The notes: generated from the letters alone by a model not told the origin. Positions 8,094 through 15,751 are shown, counted from the stretch's first letter. The stretch is 22,889 nucleotides of DNA from Methanomassiliicoccus sp. UBA6 (GCA_002508545.1 DAVH01000022.1:32761-55649), one strand, 5' to 3'. Made by a program: numbers and translations.

Positions 8094-10808
8094 TCAGATC
8101 CGGGGACGGTACCGCTTGGCCACCAGGAACACGATCACCGCGGCCGCCCCGGTGACCACCAGGACTGCGATCATCAGCATCGTGGTCGGGTCGGAGAGCA
8201 GTCCGCCGCTCGTCGTCGGGGCGTTCGAGCTGCTGAGGGGGGCGAAGCTCTGGGCCACCTTGTCGAATACCTGCACGTACGAGACGTAAGCCTCCTCCGG
8301 CGCCTCACAGGTTAACCTCCAGTAGCGGTGGTTCTCCTCGTCCACGATGAAGTAGATCTCCTGCACCACGGACAGCTCGTTCTGCAGGTCCGTCCACCTG
8401 ATGGAGAACACCAGGGTGGCGTGGTTGGAGATGCTCAGGATGCGTGCTTCCTCGTAGATCGAGGCCTCGATCCCCCTGGCCTCCAGCTCCGGGAGGAACT
8501 TGCTCTGCACCAGCCCGAGCAGGTAATCCCGGTCATCCTGGACCGTGGCGTCGGTGCCGTTCTGCAGCAGTATCGTCACGTGCAGGTCCCCGACCTTGGG
8601 GCCAATGAGCTTCAGCGATGCCGTGAGGTCGCCGGCGGCGGCCTCCCTCTTAATGGTCCAGTTGTCCGGGATCATCAGCTGGTAGTCGCCCAGCATCCGG
8701 TAGTAGACGTATCCCTGAGTGGACGGGGGAACGACCACCGGAGGGGCGCCGGCGGCCTCGATCTCCACTCCGCTGATCATGTGCTCGAATATTGGCCAGA
8801 GGTCGATGAAGCTGGTGTCGGAGGCGGAGCACATGATGAGCCAGCGGTCGCCGTTGACCTCGTCCACGATGAGCGCGTAGGCCTCCTGGACTCCCTTATC
8901 GGTCAGCCGGATCTTCCACACCCCGGCGGTGAGGTTGGAGATCGCGGTGTGGTTGACCTCGCCGACCATCTCCGCCTGATCACCGGCGGCGATGGTGTCC
9001 GACAGGACCGTCTGGGCGTAGGCTTCGATGTACTCCCGGTTCGCCCTCACCGAGGGGTCATGGACGATGTCCACGAACACGTTGGTGGCGATGCTCTGGT
9101 ATGACGGTCCGGTGAACGCCAGCTCCCATCCGCCGAAGTCCCTCAGCACCGTCCAGTTGACCGGCGCCGGGATGCTGAAGTTATCGCCGTGATCTATCAT
9201 CGAGTACGATTCCTCGGGCCCCGTATCCTCTTCCACGGTAAACTTCCACGTGCCGTTGACCTCGAAGCCGTCCACGACGGCGATGGCGGTCACGTTGTTC
9301 TCGCCTGCGAGGTCCAGGCCGGAGGGGAGGATGGCGGTGTACCTTGTCAGGTCATCGGGGTCGGCGACCGCGCTCAGCGTGAGGTCGTTGACCTTGACGG
9401 TGATCTCGGTGCTGAACGGGGGAGGCGCCGGCATGTCGACCCCCAGGACGATCTGGCCCGGGCTGGCATCGGTGGTCGATCCGGGGACGGGGTCGATCAT
9501 GCTCAGCGACGGCTGGAGCGCCGACCCGCTGGTCGAGCCGCTGGTGAACGACCAGCTGGCGGATATGGTCGTACCGCCCCAGGGCACCGATATGCTGACG
9601 GAGTGGGCCCCGGCGGGGAGCGCGGAGGTGAGGTTGACCTGGTAGATCTGAGATGTCATCCTGACCACGGGGTACGGCGTGCCGTCGACCGTGGCGGTGA
9701 CGGACCCGGCGTCAATCACCGGGTCGTGGATGATGTTGAAGCGCACGAAGCCTGGAGAGTATGCGTAAACGGAGTCGGGGAGGGGCGCGTTCGCCGTGAT
9801 CTCCGGCCCGACGGTCTCCAACTTCAGCGGAAAGGCGGTGACGACGTTCCACTTCTCACTGCCGGGAGCGATCGGTCCGGCCACATAGTCGACGTACTTG
9901 GTCGATAGCCGCGCCCCGGAGGTATCGAAGGCGTAGATCGCCGCCTGCCCGGTAGGGTACGAGGGTCCGTTCGCGCTCACCCCGAACACCACAGTGTTGT
10001 CCCTGGACAGGGCGATCCCGGACGGGTTGTCCAGCATCGGCCCATAGGTCGCGGTCACCGCAAGGGTTTCAAGGGACACCACCTGGATTCCATCGGCCCC
10101 GGTGCACGCCAGGTAGATGCTGGTGCCGGCGGCCTCGAGCTGCGCGAGCTTCCCGGTGATGGGGCTCGAGCGCAGTTTCTCCGTCGGAGCAACCGCCGGA
10201 TCGGTGGGAATGTCGTAAGTGATGATGGTGGTATCCGATCCGCCCATGGAGGCGGCGATCAGGACGCTCCTGTCCTCATTGGTCTCCAGGACGCAGGCCT
10301 CCGTGAGCCCGGTATCGACCTGGGAGCCATCGATGACTACTCCCCCACTGTACGCCTCGATGACATAGTTGCTCTCGTAGGTGACATAGATCACGTCGCC
10401 CGGACCGTAGCACACGCTCCTGACGATCCCGTCATCCGAGCTCATCGGGGTGATGGAGGTCGGCACACCGTCCACCAGGGTCAGGATGTAGATCGAGGAC
10501 CCGCACGCCGCCACCAGGCTGGTGCCCGCGGCGTTGATGTCCATGGAGCTGACGAAGGTGCCGTCATCGCCCAGGGAATGAGCGGTGGTCGTCCCGGTGT
10601 TGTAGTTGTAAACGATGACCTCCGAGCTCCCGCCGTAGTACGCGAACGGCAGGGTAGGGTGAGAGATAAGCTCCTGGTTGCCGTTCACCGGCTCGGAGCC
10701 CGCGAACCGGGCCTCGGTCGTTTGGACGAGCGTGAAGGGTGACAGCGCGCAGACCAGAAGGGCGATCACGACAAGAATGCCTGCCGGCCTCTGACCATGG
10801 GGTGACAA
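8094..10808 (-). CDS. Large secreted, C-terminally anchored multidomain protein (propeller, Ig-like, duplicated PsbP-like)
   Basis: A 904-residue extracellular protein. Residues 10-32 form a signal peptide (ILVVIALLVCALSPFTLV). About 45-330 contain repeated strands such as SVCYGPGDVIYVTYES and GIALSRDNTVVFGVS, as in a beta-propeller. Two Ig-like units follow (about 338-425 and 435-530). Two similar domains at about 534-682 and 699-856, beginning with FSIPAPVNWTV and YQLMIPDNWTI, resemble PsbP/DUF1795 lipoprotein domains and look like an internal duplication. A hydrophobic helix at 879-900, followed by KRYRPRI, anchors the C-terminus. The start is a TTG at 10808 with GAGGT six bases upstream; the ATG at 10799 is out of frame. 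I infer a cell-surface binding or stability role; no enzymatic motif was seen. Confidence 0.8.
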   Translation of the reverse strand: MSPHGQRPAGILVVIALLVCALSPFTLVQTTEARFAGSEPVNGNQELISHPTLPFAYYGGSSEVIVYNYNTGTTTAHSLGDDGTFVSSMDINAAGTSLVAACGSSIYILTLVDGVPTSITPMSSDDGIVRSVCYGPGDVIYVTYESNYVIEAYSGGVVIDGSQVDTGLTEACVLETNEDRSVLIAASMGGSDTTIITYDIPTDPAVAPTEKLRSSPITGKLAQLEAAGTSIYLACTGADGIQVVSLETLAVTATYGPMLDNPSGIALSRDNTVVFGVSANGPSYPTGQAAIYAFDTSGARLSTKYVDYVAGPIAPGSEKWNVVTAFPLKLETVGPEITANAPLPDSVYAYSPGFVRFNIIHDPVIDAGSVTATVDGTPYPVVRMTSQIYQVNLTSALPAGAHSVSISVPWGGTTISASWSFTSGSTSGSALQPSLSMIDPVPGSTTDASPGQIVLGVDMPAPPPFSTEITVKVNDLTLSAVADPDDLTRYTAILPSGLDLAGENNVTAIAVVDGFEVNGTWKFTVEEDTGPEESYSMIDHGDNFSIPAPVNWTVLRDFGGWELAFTGPSYQSIATNVFVDIVHDPSVRANREYIEAYAQTVLSDTIAAGDQAEMVGEVNHTAISNLTAGVWKIRLTDKGVQEAYALIVDEVNGDRWLIMCSASDTSFIDLWPIFEHMISGVEIEAAGAPPVVVPPSTQGYVYYRMLGDYQLMIPDNWTIKREAAAGDLTASLKLIGPKVGDLHVTILLQNGTDATVQDDRDYLLGLVQSKFLPELEARGIEASIYEEARILSISNHATLVFSIRWTDLQNELSVVQEIYFIVDEENHRYWRLTCEAPEEAYVSYVQVFDKVAQSFAPLSSSNAPTTSGGLLSDPTTMLMIAVLVVTGAAAVIVFLVAKRYRPRI

Positions 10809-10841
10809 TCAGATACCTCGACGCTGGAGCCATTTGAGAAT

Positions 10842-10972
10842 ATAAGAGTTTTACTAATTTATAACAGCTATATTTTTCACGCCTGGATGCTGGAAGGAGC
10901 GTCCTCGAAGCTTCCTGACGCCCGGCCGCCCCCACCGCGGCCATCGAAGAATAAGATAAGAGTTTTTCACGC
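10842..10972. repeat. Imperfect direct repeat (10842-10882 and 10956-10972)
   Basis: The copy at 10956-10972 is ATAAGAGTTTTTCACGC in one piece. The copy at 10842-10882 has the same two ends, ATAAGAGTTTT (10842-10852) and TTTTTCACGC (10873-10882), separated by 20 bases that carry the TATA box. Confidence 0.5.
10857..10864 (-). promoter_or_regulatory. TATA-like box for the secreted-protein gene
   Basis: The minus strand reads TTATAAAT. Transcript start would fall near 10835, leaving a leader of about 27 bases that contains the GAGGT (10815-10819) before the TTG start. Confidence 0.5.
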
Positions 10973-10991
10973 TCATTAGGGTCGAGCGTGA
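10967..10991. repeat. Perfect 8-bp inverted repeat downstream of the regulator gene
   Basis: TCACGCTC at 10967-10974 and GAGCGTGA at 10984-10991 with a 9-base spacer. It lies 24 bases past the regulator's stop codon. On the minus strand it is followed by A residues rather than T, so an operator or mRNA 3' structure is more likely than a U-tract terminator. Confidence 0.45.
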
Positions 10992-11015
10992 GAAGCGCTT
11001 TAAGAGTAATCGAGT

Positions 11016-11462
11016 TCACTTGGTCGCCATGCCCTCGGCATCGGCGCTGGACACGATATCGCCGGGGATCATGGTGGAGCATACCTCGCGGACCACGTTC
11101 ATGGTCTGCCCGTTCTTCCACATGATGCTGATCTCGATGAGCCCATTGGAAACGTCGACGGAGAAGGTCTTCATGGACGAGCTGTACATCGACGCCTTTC
11201 CCCGAGTGGAGGTGCGTACCTTGCCGGTCTCGGCCAGAAGGCCAATTCCGGCCATCTTCTCCACGAGCTTGTAGCAGGTCGCCAAGGGAATAGCGGTAAC
11301 GGTCGAGATCTCGCGAACGGTCAGATCCCTTCTGGCGGTAGCGGCCATGATGATGAGGACAGAGTTGTCCACCAAGGATTCGGCCAATTCTTCACGGTGA
11401 GCATTTGCGGTCCTTATCGCTTCAAGGATGCAAATTTCCTCCTGGTCTGCAGAAATTCTCAT
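11016..11462 (-). CDS. Winged helix-turn-helix transcriptional regulator (ArsR/IclR-like)
   Basis: A 148-residue DNA-binding protein. Residues 31-46 (VDNSVLIIMAATARRD) form an opening helix, LTVREISTVTAIPLATCYKLVEKM (47-70, split here as helix 2, turn, recognition helix) is the helix-turn-helix, and residues 77-105 form the wing. The remainder (106-148) is a short domain containing Cys128 and no recognised ligand motif. The fold is common among small archaeal regulators that resemble ArsR or IclR. The ATG at 11462 has GGAGG at 11472-11476 and a good promoter at 11504-11513. It lies upstream of, and in the same orientation as, the secreted-protein gene, so control of that gene or of itself is plausible but inferred. 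Confidence 0.8.
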   Translation of the reverse strand: MRISADQEEICILEAIRTANAHREELAESLVDNSVLIIMAATARRDLTVREISTVTAIPLATCYKLVEKMAGIGLLAETGKVRTSTRGKASMYSSSMKTFSVDVSNGLIEISIMWKNGQTMNVVREVCSTMIPGDIVSSADAEGMATK

Positions 11463-11503
11463 TACAGAGTGCCTCCGTTCTGATAATTCCGGAAGTATAG
11501 AGG

Positions 11504-11519
11504 CTTTATTAATCTTTTC
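11504..11519 (-). promoter_or_regulatory. TATA box with BRE-like purine stretch for the regulator gene
   Basis: On the minus strand GAAAAG is followed directly by ATTAATAAAG, matching the archaeal BRE-TATA arrangement. Transcript start is predicted near 11484, giving a leader of about 22 bases that contains the GGAGG. Confidence 0.5.
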
Positions 11520-11616
11520 ACCGGCATATCATCATCGCTCTTGCTTTTTCGAACGGCCAGATGGATTGTATCTATCGAGATTCGACTATGCGGCCGCTTC
11601 GTTCCGATATGTATTC

Positions 11617-11632
11617 TAAAATAATATAAAGT
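11617..11632 (-). terminator. U-rich putative terminator after sufB
   Basis: Downstream of the sufB stop (11649) the minus strand carries CTTTATATTATTTTAG, a T-rich stretch of the kind that ends archaeal transcripts. No hairpin is needed in archaea and none was found. Confidence 0.4.
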
Positions 11633-11648
11633 TTGGGCCCAGAGAAGC

Positions 11649-12875
11649 TCAGCCCTTGGCCAGCTCGCTCTGGGCGATCGTTTTGTCGATCTCCGCCTTC
11701 AGCTCCTCGGGGATGTTGCGGATGCCGACCTCCAGGAAGCCGCGGACGATCATTCCCACCGCCTCCTCCTCGGTCAGCCCCCGGGACATGATGTACTCGA
11801 CCTGGTCCCGGGCGATCTTGCCCAGCGACGCCTCGTGGGTCATCTCCACGTCCGGCACGCGGGCCTCCAGCTCGGGGATGGCGATGTTGGCGCCCTGGTT
11901 CCCCAGGATCAGGCCCCGGCATTCCAGATGGGCCTTGATGTCCCTGGCCTCGCCGACCAGCCGGCCGCGGTTGATGACCGTGCCGCCGGTGGTGATGGAC
12001 CGGGAGATGATCTCCGCCTTGGTCTCGGGGGCGCTCAGCACCGCTCTCGAGCCCAGGTCCAGCTCCGCTCCCGGCTGCGCCACCGCCACGGTGTTGAAGT
12101 GCGCGACCGCGCCCTTGCCGACCAGCCTGGCGGTGGGGTAGGTCTGCACGCTGCGCACCTTCTTCAGGATGACGTAGTTGTTGACGTACGACCCGCCCTC
12201 CTCGACCACTATCCCGGTCCTCGGGCGGACCCCGACCTGCTCGGCCCAGTTGTGGATCATGGTGAACGTCAGCTTCCCGCCCTTCTTGATGTAGAACTCC
12301 GAGATGCCCATGTGGATGGCGCGCTCGACGTGGGGGCTGGTGGTGCATCCGGTCACGACCTCGAGGGAGGCGTTCTCCTCCACGATGATGATGTTATGGA
12401 CGGTCTGCGCGGTGTTCTCGTGGCCGACCATAAGGCAGGTCTGCACCGGCATCTTGACCTTCTGCCCCGGCAGCGCCCGGATGTAGTAGCCCGGTGCGTC
12501 GGCGAGGTAGGTGCTGGCGGTGTACTTGTCGGCGTCGGGCTGCACCGCCTGCCAGGAGTACTCCTTCAGCCAGTCATGCTTCTTCAGGGCGTCCCGGGTG
12601 TCCATCAGCTCGAAGCCCTTGCCCAGGACCGAGGACGCGATGACCGAGTTGTCCAGGACCACGAAGCTTCCCTCCCGTCCCTGCTCCGACGGAACCACGC
12701 CGGAGCGCAGGAGGGTGCTCTGCATCTCGTCGGACAGCTTGATGAGGCTCGGCTCCTGAGGGATGTCCTCGGCGCCCTTCTTGAACTTGTCGAGGGCGAA
12801 GTCCTCGCCGTAGGCGGCCTTCTTCTCCAGGGCCAGTTCCGCACGCTTTCTCAGCTCATCCTTACTAACCGACAT
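11649..12875 (-). CDS. sufB: SufB/SufD-family Fe-S cluster assembly scaffold (SmsB-type)
   Basis: A 408-residue SufB/SufD family protein, the scaffold on which Fe-S clusters are built with the SufC ATPase. The C-terminal beta-helix and tail are well conserved: LECRGLILGNQGANIAIPE with Cys319, THEASLGKI with His347, and DQVEYIMSRGLTEEEAVGMIV, the SufC-contact region. Cys319 matches the position of the conserved cluster-assembly Cys of SufB, and His347 lies in the conserved HEA motif. No separate SufD is present, as in the two-gene SMS systems of archaea, where this protein would act as a homodimer. The ATG at 12875 has GAGGAG well placed upstream. It starts 25 bases inside the end of sufC, implying coupling. 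The longer frame to 12959 is only the sufC overlap. Confidence 0.92.
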   Translation of the reverse strand: MSVSKDELRKRAELALEKKAAYGEDFALDKFKKGAEDIPQEPSLIKLSDEMQSTLLRSGVVPSEQGREGSFVVLDNSVIASSVLGKGFELMDTRDALKKHDWLKEYSWQAVQPDADKYTASTYLADAPGYYIRALPGQKVKMPVQTCLMVGHENTAQTVHNIIIVEENASLEVVTGCTTSPHVERAIHMGISEFYIKKGGKLTFTMIHNWAEQVGVRPRTGIVVEEGGSYVNNYVILKKVRSVQTYPTARLVGKGAVAHFNTVAVAQPGAELDLGSRAVLSAPETKAEIISRSITTGGTVINRGRLVGEARDIKAHLECRGLILGNQGANIAIPELEARVPDVEMTHEASLGKIARDQVEYIMSRGLTEEEAVGMIVRGFLEVGIRNIPEELKAEIDKTIAQSELAKG

Positions 12876-13600
12876 TTCACACACTCCTCGTATCCCTTCG
12901 CGCGGATCTCTCTCAACAGCTCCCTGGGGTTGCCGGCGCAGGAGATGGTGCCGTTGCACAGCACGTAGCCCCGGTCCGCCTCGATGTAGTCAAGTATCTG
13001 CCCGGTGTGGGTGATCACCAGGGCGCTCTTGCCCTCCCGCTCCCTCCTTCCGGCGCAGGTGATGCCTCCGGAGATGAGGTCGTGGATCATCTTCCCGACC
13101 CTCTCGATGCTCTCGAGGTCGACGCCCGACTCCGGCTCGTCGAGGAGGTACATGCAGGGGTTCTGGGCCGCCAGCTGCAGCAGCTCCGAGCGCTTGATCT
13201 CCCCGCCCGAGAACCCAACGTTGACGTCCCGGTCCAGGAACCTCTCCATGCCCAGTGTTCCCGCCAGTTCGGCAGGGTCGACCTTCCCGTGCCCGGTCAC
13301 CTGCAGCATCGTCTTCAGCTGCACCCCGACCAGGTTCGGAGGCCGCTGGGACATGAGCCCGATGCCCAGCTTCGCCCGCTCGTGTATCGGCATGTCGGTG
13401 ATGTCCTTCCCGTCCAGGAGGATCTGGCCGCTGACCACCTTGTAGTTGCCCAATCCCATGATGGTGGAGAGCAGGGTCGATTTACCCGAGCCGTTGGGCC
13501 CGAACAGCACGCTGGTGGAGCCGGACATGACCGAGAGGCTGATGTCCTTCAGCACGCGGCGGTTGCCCACCTCCACGGTGAGGTTCTTGATCTCTAGCAT
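12851..13600 (-). CDS. sufC: SufC-type ABC ATPase (SmsC)
   Basis: A 249-residue cytosolic ABC ATPase. It has Walker A GPNGSGKST (34-42), the Q-loop region LMSQRPPN, the signature FSGGEIKRSELLQ (with the acidic/basic tail usual for SufC), Walker B MYLLDEPESGVD and the switch His in VITHTG. SufC powers conformational change in the SufB/SufD scaffold during Fe-S assembly. In methanogens, where Fe-S proteins are abundant, this two-gene system is taken to be the main assembly pathway. The start at 13600 is set by homology and by GGGAG just upstream; in-frame sequence further up is read-through antisense to nothing functional. The gene is first in the sufC-sufB operon, with a weak TATA-like box at 13629-13640. 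Confidence 0.93.
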   Translation of the reverse strand: MLEIKNLTVEVGNRRVLKDISLSVMSGSTSVLFGPNGSGKSTLLSTIMGLGNYKVVSGQILLDGKDITDMPIHERAKLGIGLMSQRPPNLVGVQLKTMLQVTGHGKVDPAELAGTLGMERFLDRDVNVGFSGGEIKRSELLQLAAQNPCMYLLDEPESGVDLESIERVGKMIHDLISGGITCAGRREREGKSALVITHTGQILDYIEADRGYVLCNGTISCAGNPRELLREIRAKGYEECVKCRLVRMS

Positions 13601-13628
13601 TGTCTCCCGCCCCTTAGAACCGAATCGC

Positions 13629-13640
13629 CAATAATAATCC
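13629..13640 (-). promoter_or_regulatory. TATA-like box for sufCB
   Basis: The minus strand reads GGATTATTATTG, the only A/T-rich element in the 80-base gap upstream of sufC; it predicts a leader of about 10 bases. Confidence 0.35.
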
Positions 13641-13660
13641 TTCCATATTGTGAGGCGCCC

Positions 13661-13679
13661 GGCCGAAACGCTCTCGGCC
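13661..13679 (-). terminator. Hairpin directly after the acyltransferase stop
   Basis: GGCCGA at 13661-13666 and TCGGCC at 13674-13679 form a 6-bp perfect stem with a 7-base loop, beginning two bases past the stop codon at 13681. No T-run follows, so it may protect or end the transcript rather than act as a classical terminator. Confidence 0.35.
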
Positions 13680-13680
13680 C

Positions 13681-14820
13681 CTAGGATGGCCGAACGGCGT
13701 TGTCCTCCTCGTTCTTCCACCAGAGCAGCTTCTGGCGCTTCCCGTCCTTGGTGCGCACCCCGGAGACCAGGGTGCCGTAGGGTAGGAGGTTCAGGAGGAA
13801 GAGGCCTACCATGCTGATGGCGATTGCCATCACGTACAGCAGCAGGTAGAACGACACGTCCCCGGCATTGAGGCCGATCGCCCACAGGCGGTTGGCGGCG
13901 ATGGCGAGCGCCAGGATATGGGCCATGTAGATCCCGAAGGAGTACTTCCCCACCACCTCCATCGACCGGGGCGCCGGCCCGGCCCTCGCGGCCAATCGGG
14001 CGGAGGCCCGGTACACCAGGGCGGAGGCGAGGATGGTGTACGGCACCACGGCCATGGACCACAGGAACCACGAGTCGTCGAGGAGCAGCAGGCCGACCGG
14101 CGCGACCAGCATCACCGCCGCCATCGGCGTCCGCCCCAGCTCGCTGATCCCGCGCGAGGCGGCGGACGGGGCGCGGGCGATGTACATGCCTATAGCGAAG
14201 AACAGCAGGTATCCGGGGAACAGGAAGCCCACCAGCCTTGAGCCGATGTCGCCGGTCGGGGTCACGATCTCGTTCGCGCCGTACCCAGCCACCGCCAGAA
14301 CTGCGTACCACGCCACGTACAGGACGCCGGCGTACACCGGGAGCTTCCACTCCTGCCGCCTGGCGGAGAGGCGGTCGAGCCAGGCCGATAGGAAGGGGAA
14401 CAGGAGGTACATCTGGATCATCGCACCGAGGAACCAGAACACTCCCACGGCGTCGAAGAGCAGGATGGACCACGCCGCCTGGACCAGGTCGGTCTGCCCC
14501 AGCACCCAGTAGTTGTACGTGAGGTACACGCCGGAGAAGAACAGGTACGGGGGCACCACCGTCATCAGCCGGCGCCGGTAGAACGTCCCCCAGTCCTTGC
14601 GTTCCAGGGGTCGCGATGCCAGCAGGAACCCGGAAATGATGAAGAACAGCGGCACGGCGAAGTCGGAGAGGTGAGCGATGTACTCGGTCGCCAAGGGGAT
14701 CACGCTGGGGCCGACGATCGCCTCCGAGTAGCTGCCAGCGTGGATGGCCACCACGCCGAGGATGGCGAACGCCCGCATGAAGTCCAGTTCCCTTATCCTG
14801 CCGTTCCTCCGATCGCCCAT
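13681..14820 (-). CDS. Acyltransferase family 3 (OafA/YrhL-like) membrane protein
   Basis: A 379-residue integral membrane acyltransferase. The N-terminal motif RIRELDFMRAFAILGVVAIH (residues 8-27) is the family hallmark, with His27 as the likely catalytic residue at the end of the first span; FAVPLFFIISGFLLA follows as the second span. About ten spans and a short basic tail match the usual length. These enzymes commonly acetylate or otherwise acylate surface polysaccharides using cytosolic acyl-CoA, which suggests a link to the glycan locus at the left of the window, though it lies 6 kb away. The ATG at 14820 is chosen because it precedes the motif and fits a TATA-like box at 14851-14860; the longer in-frame ATG at 14895 would lie upstream of that promoter. 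Confidence 0.85.
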   Translation of the reverse strand: MGDRRNGRIRELDFMRAFAILGVVAIHAGSYSEAIVGPSVIPLATEYIAHLSDFAVPLFFIISGFLLASRPLERKDWGTFYRRRLMTVVPPYLFFSGVYLTYNYWVLGQTDLVQAAWSILLFDAVGVFWFLGAMIQMYLLFPFLSAWLDRLSARRQEWKLPVYAGVLYVAWYAVLAVAGYGANEIVTPTGDIGSRLVGFLFPGYLLFFAIGMYIARAPSAASRGISELGRTPMAAVMLVAPVGLLLLDDSWFLWSMAVVPYTILASALVYRASARLAARAGPAPRSMEVVGKYSFGIYMAHILALAIAANRLWAIGLNAGDVSFYLLLYVMAIAISMVGLFLLNLLPYGTLVSGVRTKDGKRQKLLWWKNEEDNAVRPS

Positions 14821-14850
14821 GAGATGCCCTGAGGAGGTTCCGTCCAAGAT

Positions 14851-14860
14851 GGATAAATAA
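14851..14860 (-). promoter_or_regulatory. TATA-like box for the acyltransferase gene
   Basis: The minus strand reads TTATTTATCC. It predicts transcription from about 14830, giving a leader of about 10 bases without a ribosome-binding site. Confidence 0.4.
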
Positions 14861-14875
14861 TTGGCGCCGCGAATC

Positions 14876-14883
14876 TTTTTAAG
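14876..14883 (+). promoter_or_regulatory. TATA-like box for a leaderless transcript of the YdjM-like gene
   Basis: TTTTTAAG centred about 24 bases before the GTG at 14904. No Shine-Dalgarno sequence lies between them, so the message probably begins at the start codon. Confidence 0.45.
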
Positions 14884-14903
14884 AACGACCTGCATGCAAG
14901 CTC

Positions 14904-15605
14904 GTGCTCGTGTTCTGTCACCTGCTCATCGGCACGATCCTCGGGCTGGTAGCGTACAAGTTCATAGGCAAGAGGGTGGTGGTGCCGGTGGCGGCGCTGG
15001 GTTCGATCCTGCCGGACATCATAGACAAACCGCTCGGCCATCTGGTGTTGCAAAGCACCCTGGACTCCGGCCGCATCTACGCCCACACCATGCTGTTCCT
15101 GGGCATGGTGGCGGTGGCCGGGGCGGCGGCGTGGAGGTACAAGAGCACCCCGCTGGTCCTCGTCCTGGCCGCCGGGGTCGCCAGCCACCTGGTGCTGGAC
15201 ACGATATGGGACAACCCGGTCACGCTGCTGTGGCCGGCGCTCGGGCCCTTCGTTCCCTATCACTATCCGGATTACTTCGAGGCCTCGATCATCACCGAGA
15301 TCACATCGCCCCTGGAATGGCTCTTCGGGGCGTCCTTCATGATCATCATGGCGATGCTGTACCGGGACTGGCTGGGGACCTGGGAGGTGATGATCGATCG
15401 GACGGGGGCCGTACGCCTGCCGCTCTTCGGCCTCCTGGGCCTGGCCGGAGCGGTCAGCCTCCTGGCCCTGATATACTACCCGGTCGAGGACGTCGAGCTC
15501 CCGGCGGAGCTGATGGCGGGAGCGTGCGCGATCGCTGCCGGGGCGTTCCTGGTCTCGAGAGAGCGGCGGGATGCGCTGATAGAGGATCCCAGGGCGAAGA
15601 AGTAG
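14904..15605 (+). CDS. YdjM/DUF457-type membrane-bound metal-dependent hydrolase
   Basis: A 233-residue membrane protein with the layout of the YdjM/DUF457 family of putative metal-dependent hydrolases: His6 in the first span, LGSILPDIIDKPLGH (residues 32-46, Asp38 and Asp41), His61 in YAHTMLF, and SHLVLDTIWD (94-103, His95 and Asp99). These His/Asp residues would form a metal site at the membrane surface. The middle and C-terminal parts add three or four further spans. Substrates are unknown for the family. Translation probably starts at GTG 14904 without a leader. An alternative start, the GTG at 14910, would also keep His6. It is divergent from the acyltransferase and convergent with the MFS/small-protein operon. 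Confidence 0.78.
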   Translation: MLVFCHLLIGTILGLVAYKFIGKRVVVPVAALGSILPDIIDKPLGHLVLQSTLDSGRIYAHTMLFLGMVAVAGAAAWRYKSTPLVLVLAAGVASHLVLDTIWDNPVTLLWPALGPFVPYHYPDYFEASIITEITSPLEWLFGASFMIIMAMLYRDWLGTWEVMIDRTGAVRLPLFGLLGLAGAVSLLALIYYPVEDVELPAELMAGACAIAAGAFLVSRERRDALIEDPRAKK

Positions 15606-15631
15606 AACGCCATTTCAGGCGGTCAGCGAGA

Positions 15632-15646
15632 CGCCCCTCCGGGGCG
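15632..15646. repeat. Compact GC hairpin after the YdjM-like gene
   Basis: CGCCCC at 15632-15637 and GGGGCG at 15641-15646 form a perfect 6-bp stem with a 3-base loop, 26 bases past the stop codon. No T-run follows. It may mark the transcript end. Confidence 0.35.
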
Positions 15647-15665
15647 GAACGGTCGAGAACAGGAG

Positions 15666-15751
15666 GCCTCAGGTCAAGGGCGCGGGAGGTACTGCGCGCG
15701 CCCGGGGCCGCAAAGGGCAAGCGACCCGGTGACCTCTTGACCAAGTGAGGC
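15666..15751. ncRNA. Candidate structured RNA or complex inverted repeat between convergent genes
   Basis: GCCTCA plus GGTCAAG (15666-15678) pair with CTTGACC (15736-15742) and TGAGGC (15746-15751), a 13-bp stem interrupted only by a 3-base bulge. Inside, GGCGCG (15679-15684) pairs with CGCGCC (15697-15702), and CGGG-GCC (15703-15709) can pair with GGC (15116 offset, i.e. 15716-15718) and CCCG (15725-15728). This gives a three-way-junction-like fold of 86 bases with no coding potential I trust. No promoter was seen on either strand, so it could equally be a transcript-end structure. Confidence 0.3.

Larger units (their letters stand above)
10809..11015. other. Intergenic region with imperfect repeats between regulator and secreted-protein gene
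   Basis: A 207-base gap containing the TATA-like box for the secreted-protein gene, two related A/T-rich segments (10842-10882 and 10956-10972) and an inverted repeat (10967-10991), all listed separately. An open frame starting with a GTG that overlaps the regulator's stop runs through it but on into another frame of the next gene, so it is not called. Confidence 0.6.

Noticed and set aside
10564..11018. Possible gene starting with a GTG overlapping the regulator's stop (GTGA)
   Set aside because: The first 30 residues look protein-like, but the frame has no stop before running deep into the secreted-protein gene in another frame, where it turns into Arg/His-rich shadow sequence.
11835..12968. 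377-codon plus-strand frame opposite sufB
   Set aside because: It mirrors sufB, which has strong family motifs; the frame is His/Val/Asp-rich low-complexity translation.
13601..14473. Long in-frame extension upstream of SufC
   Set aside because: SufC homology begins at the Met encoded at 13600; the extension is another frame of the acyltransferase gene and intergenic sequence.
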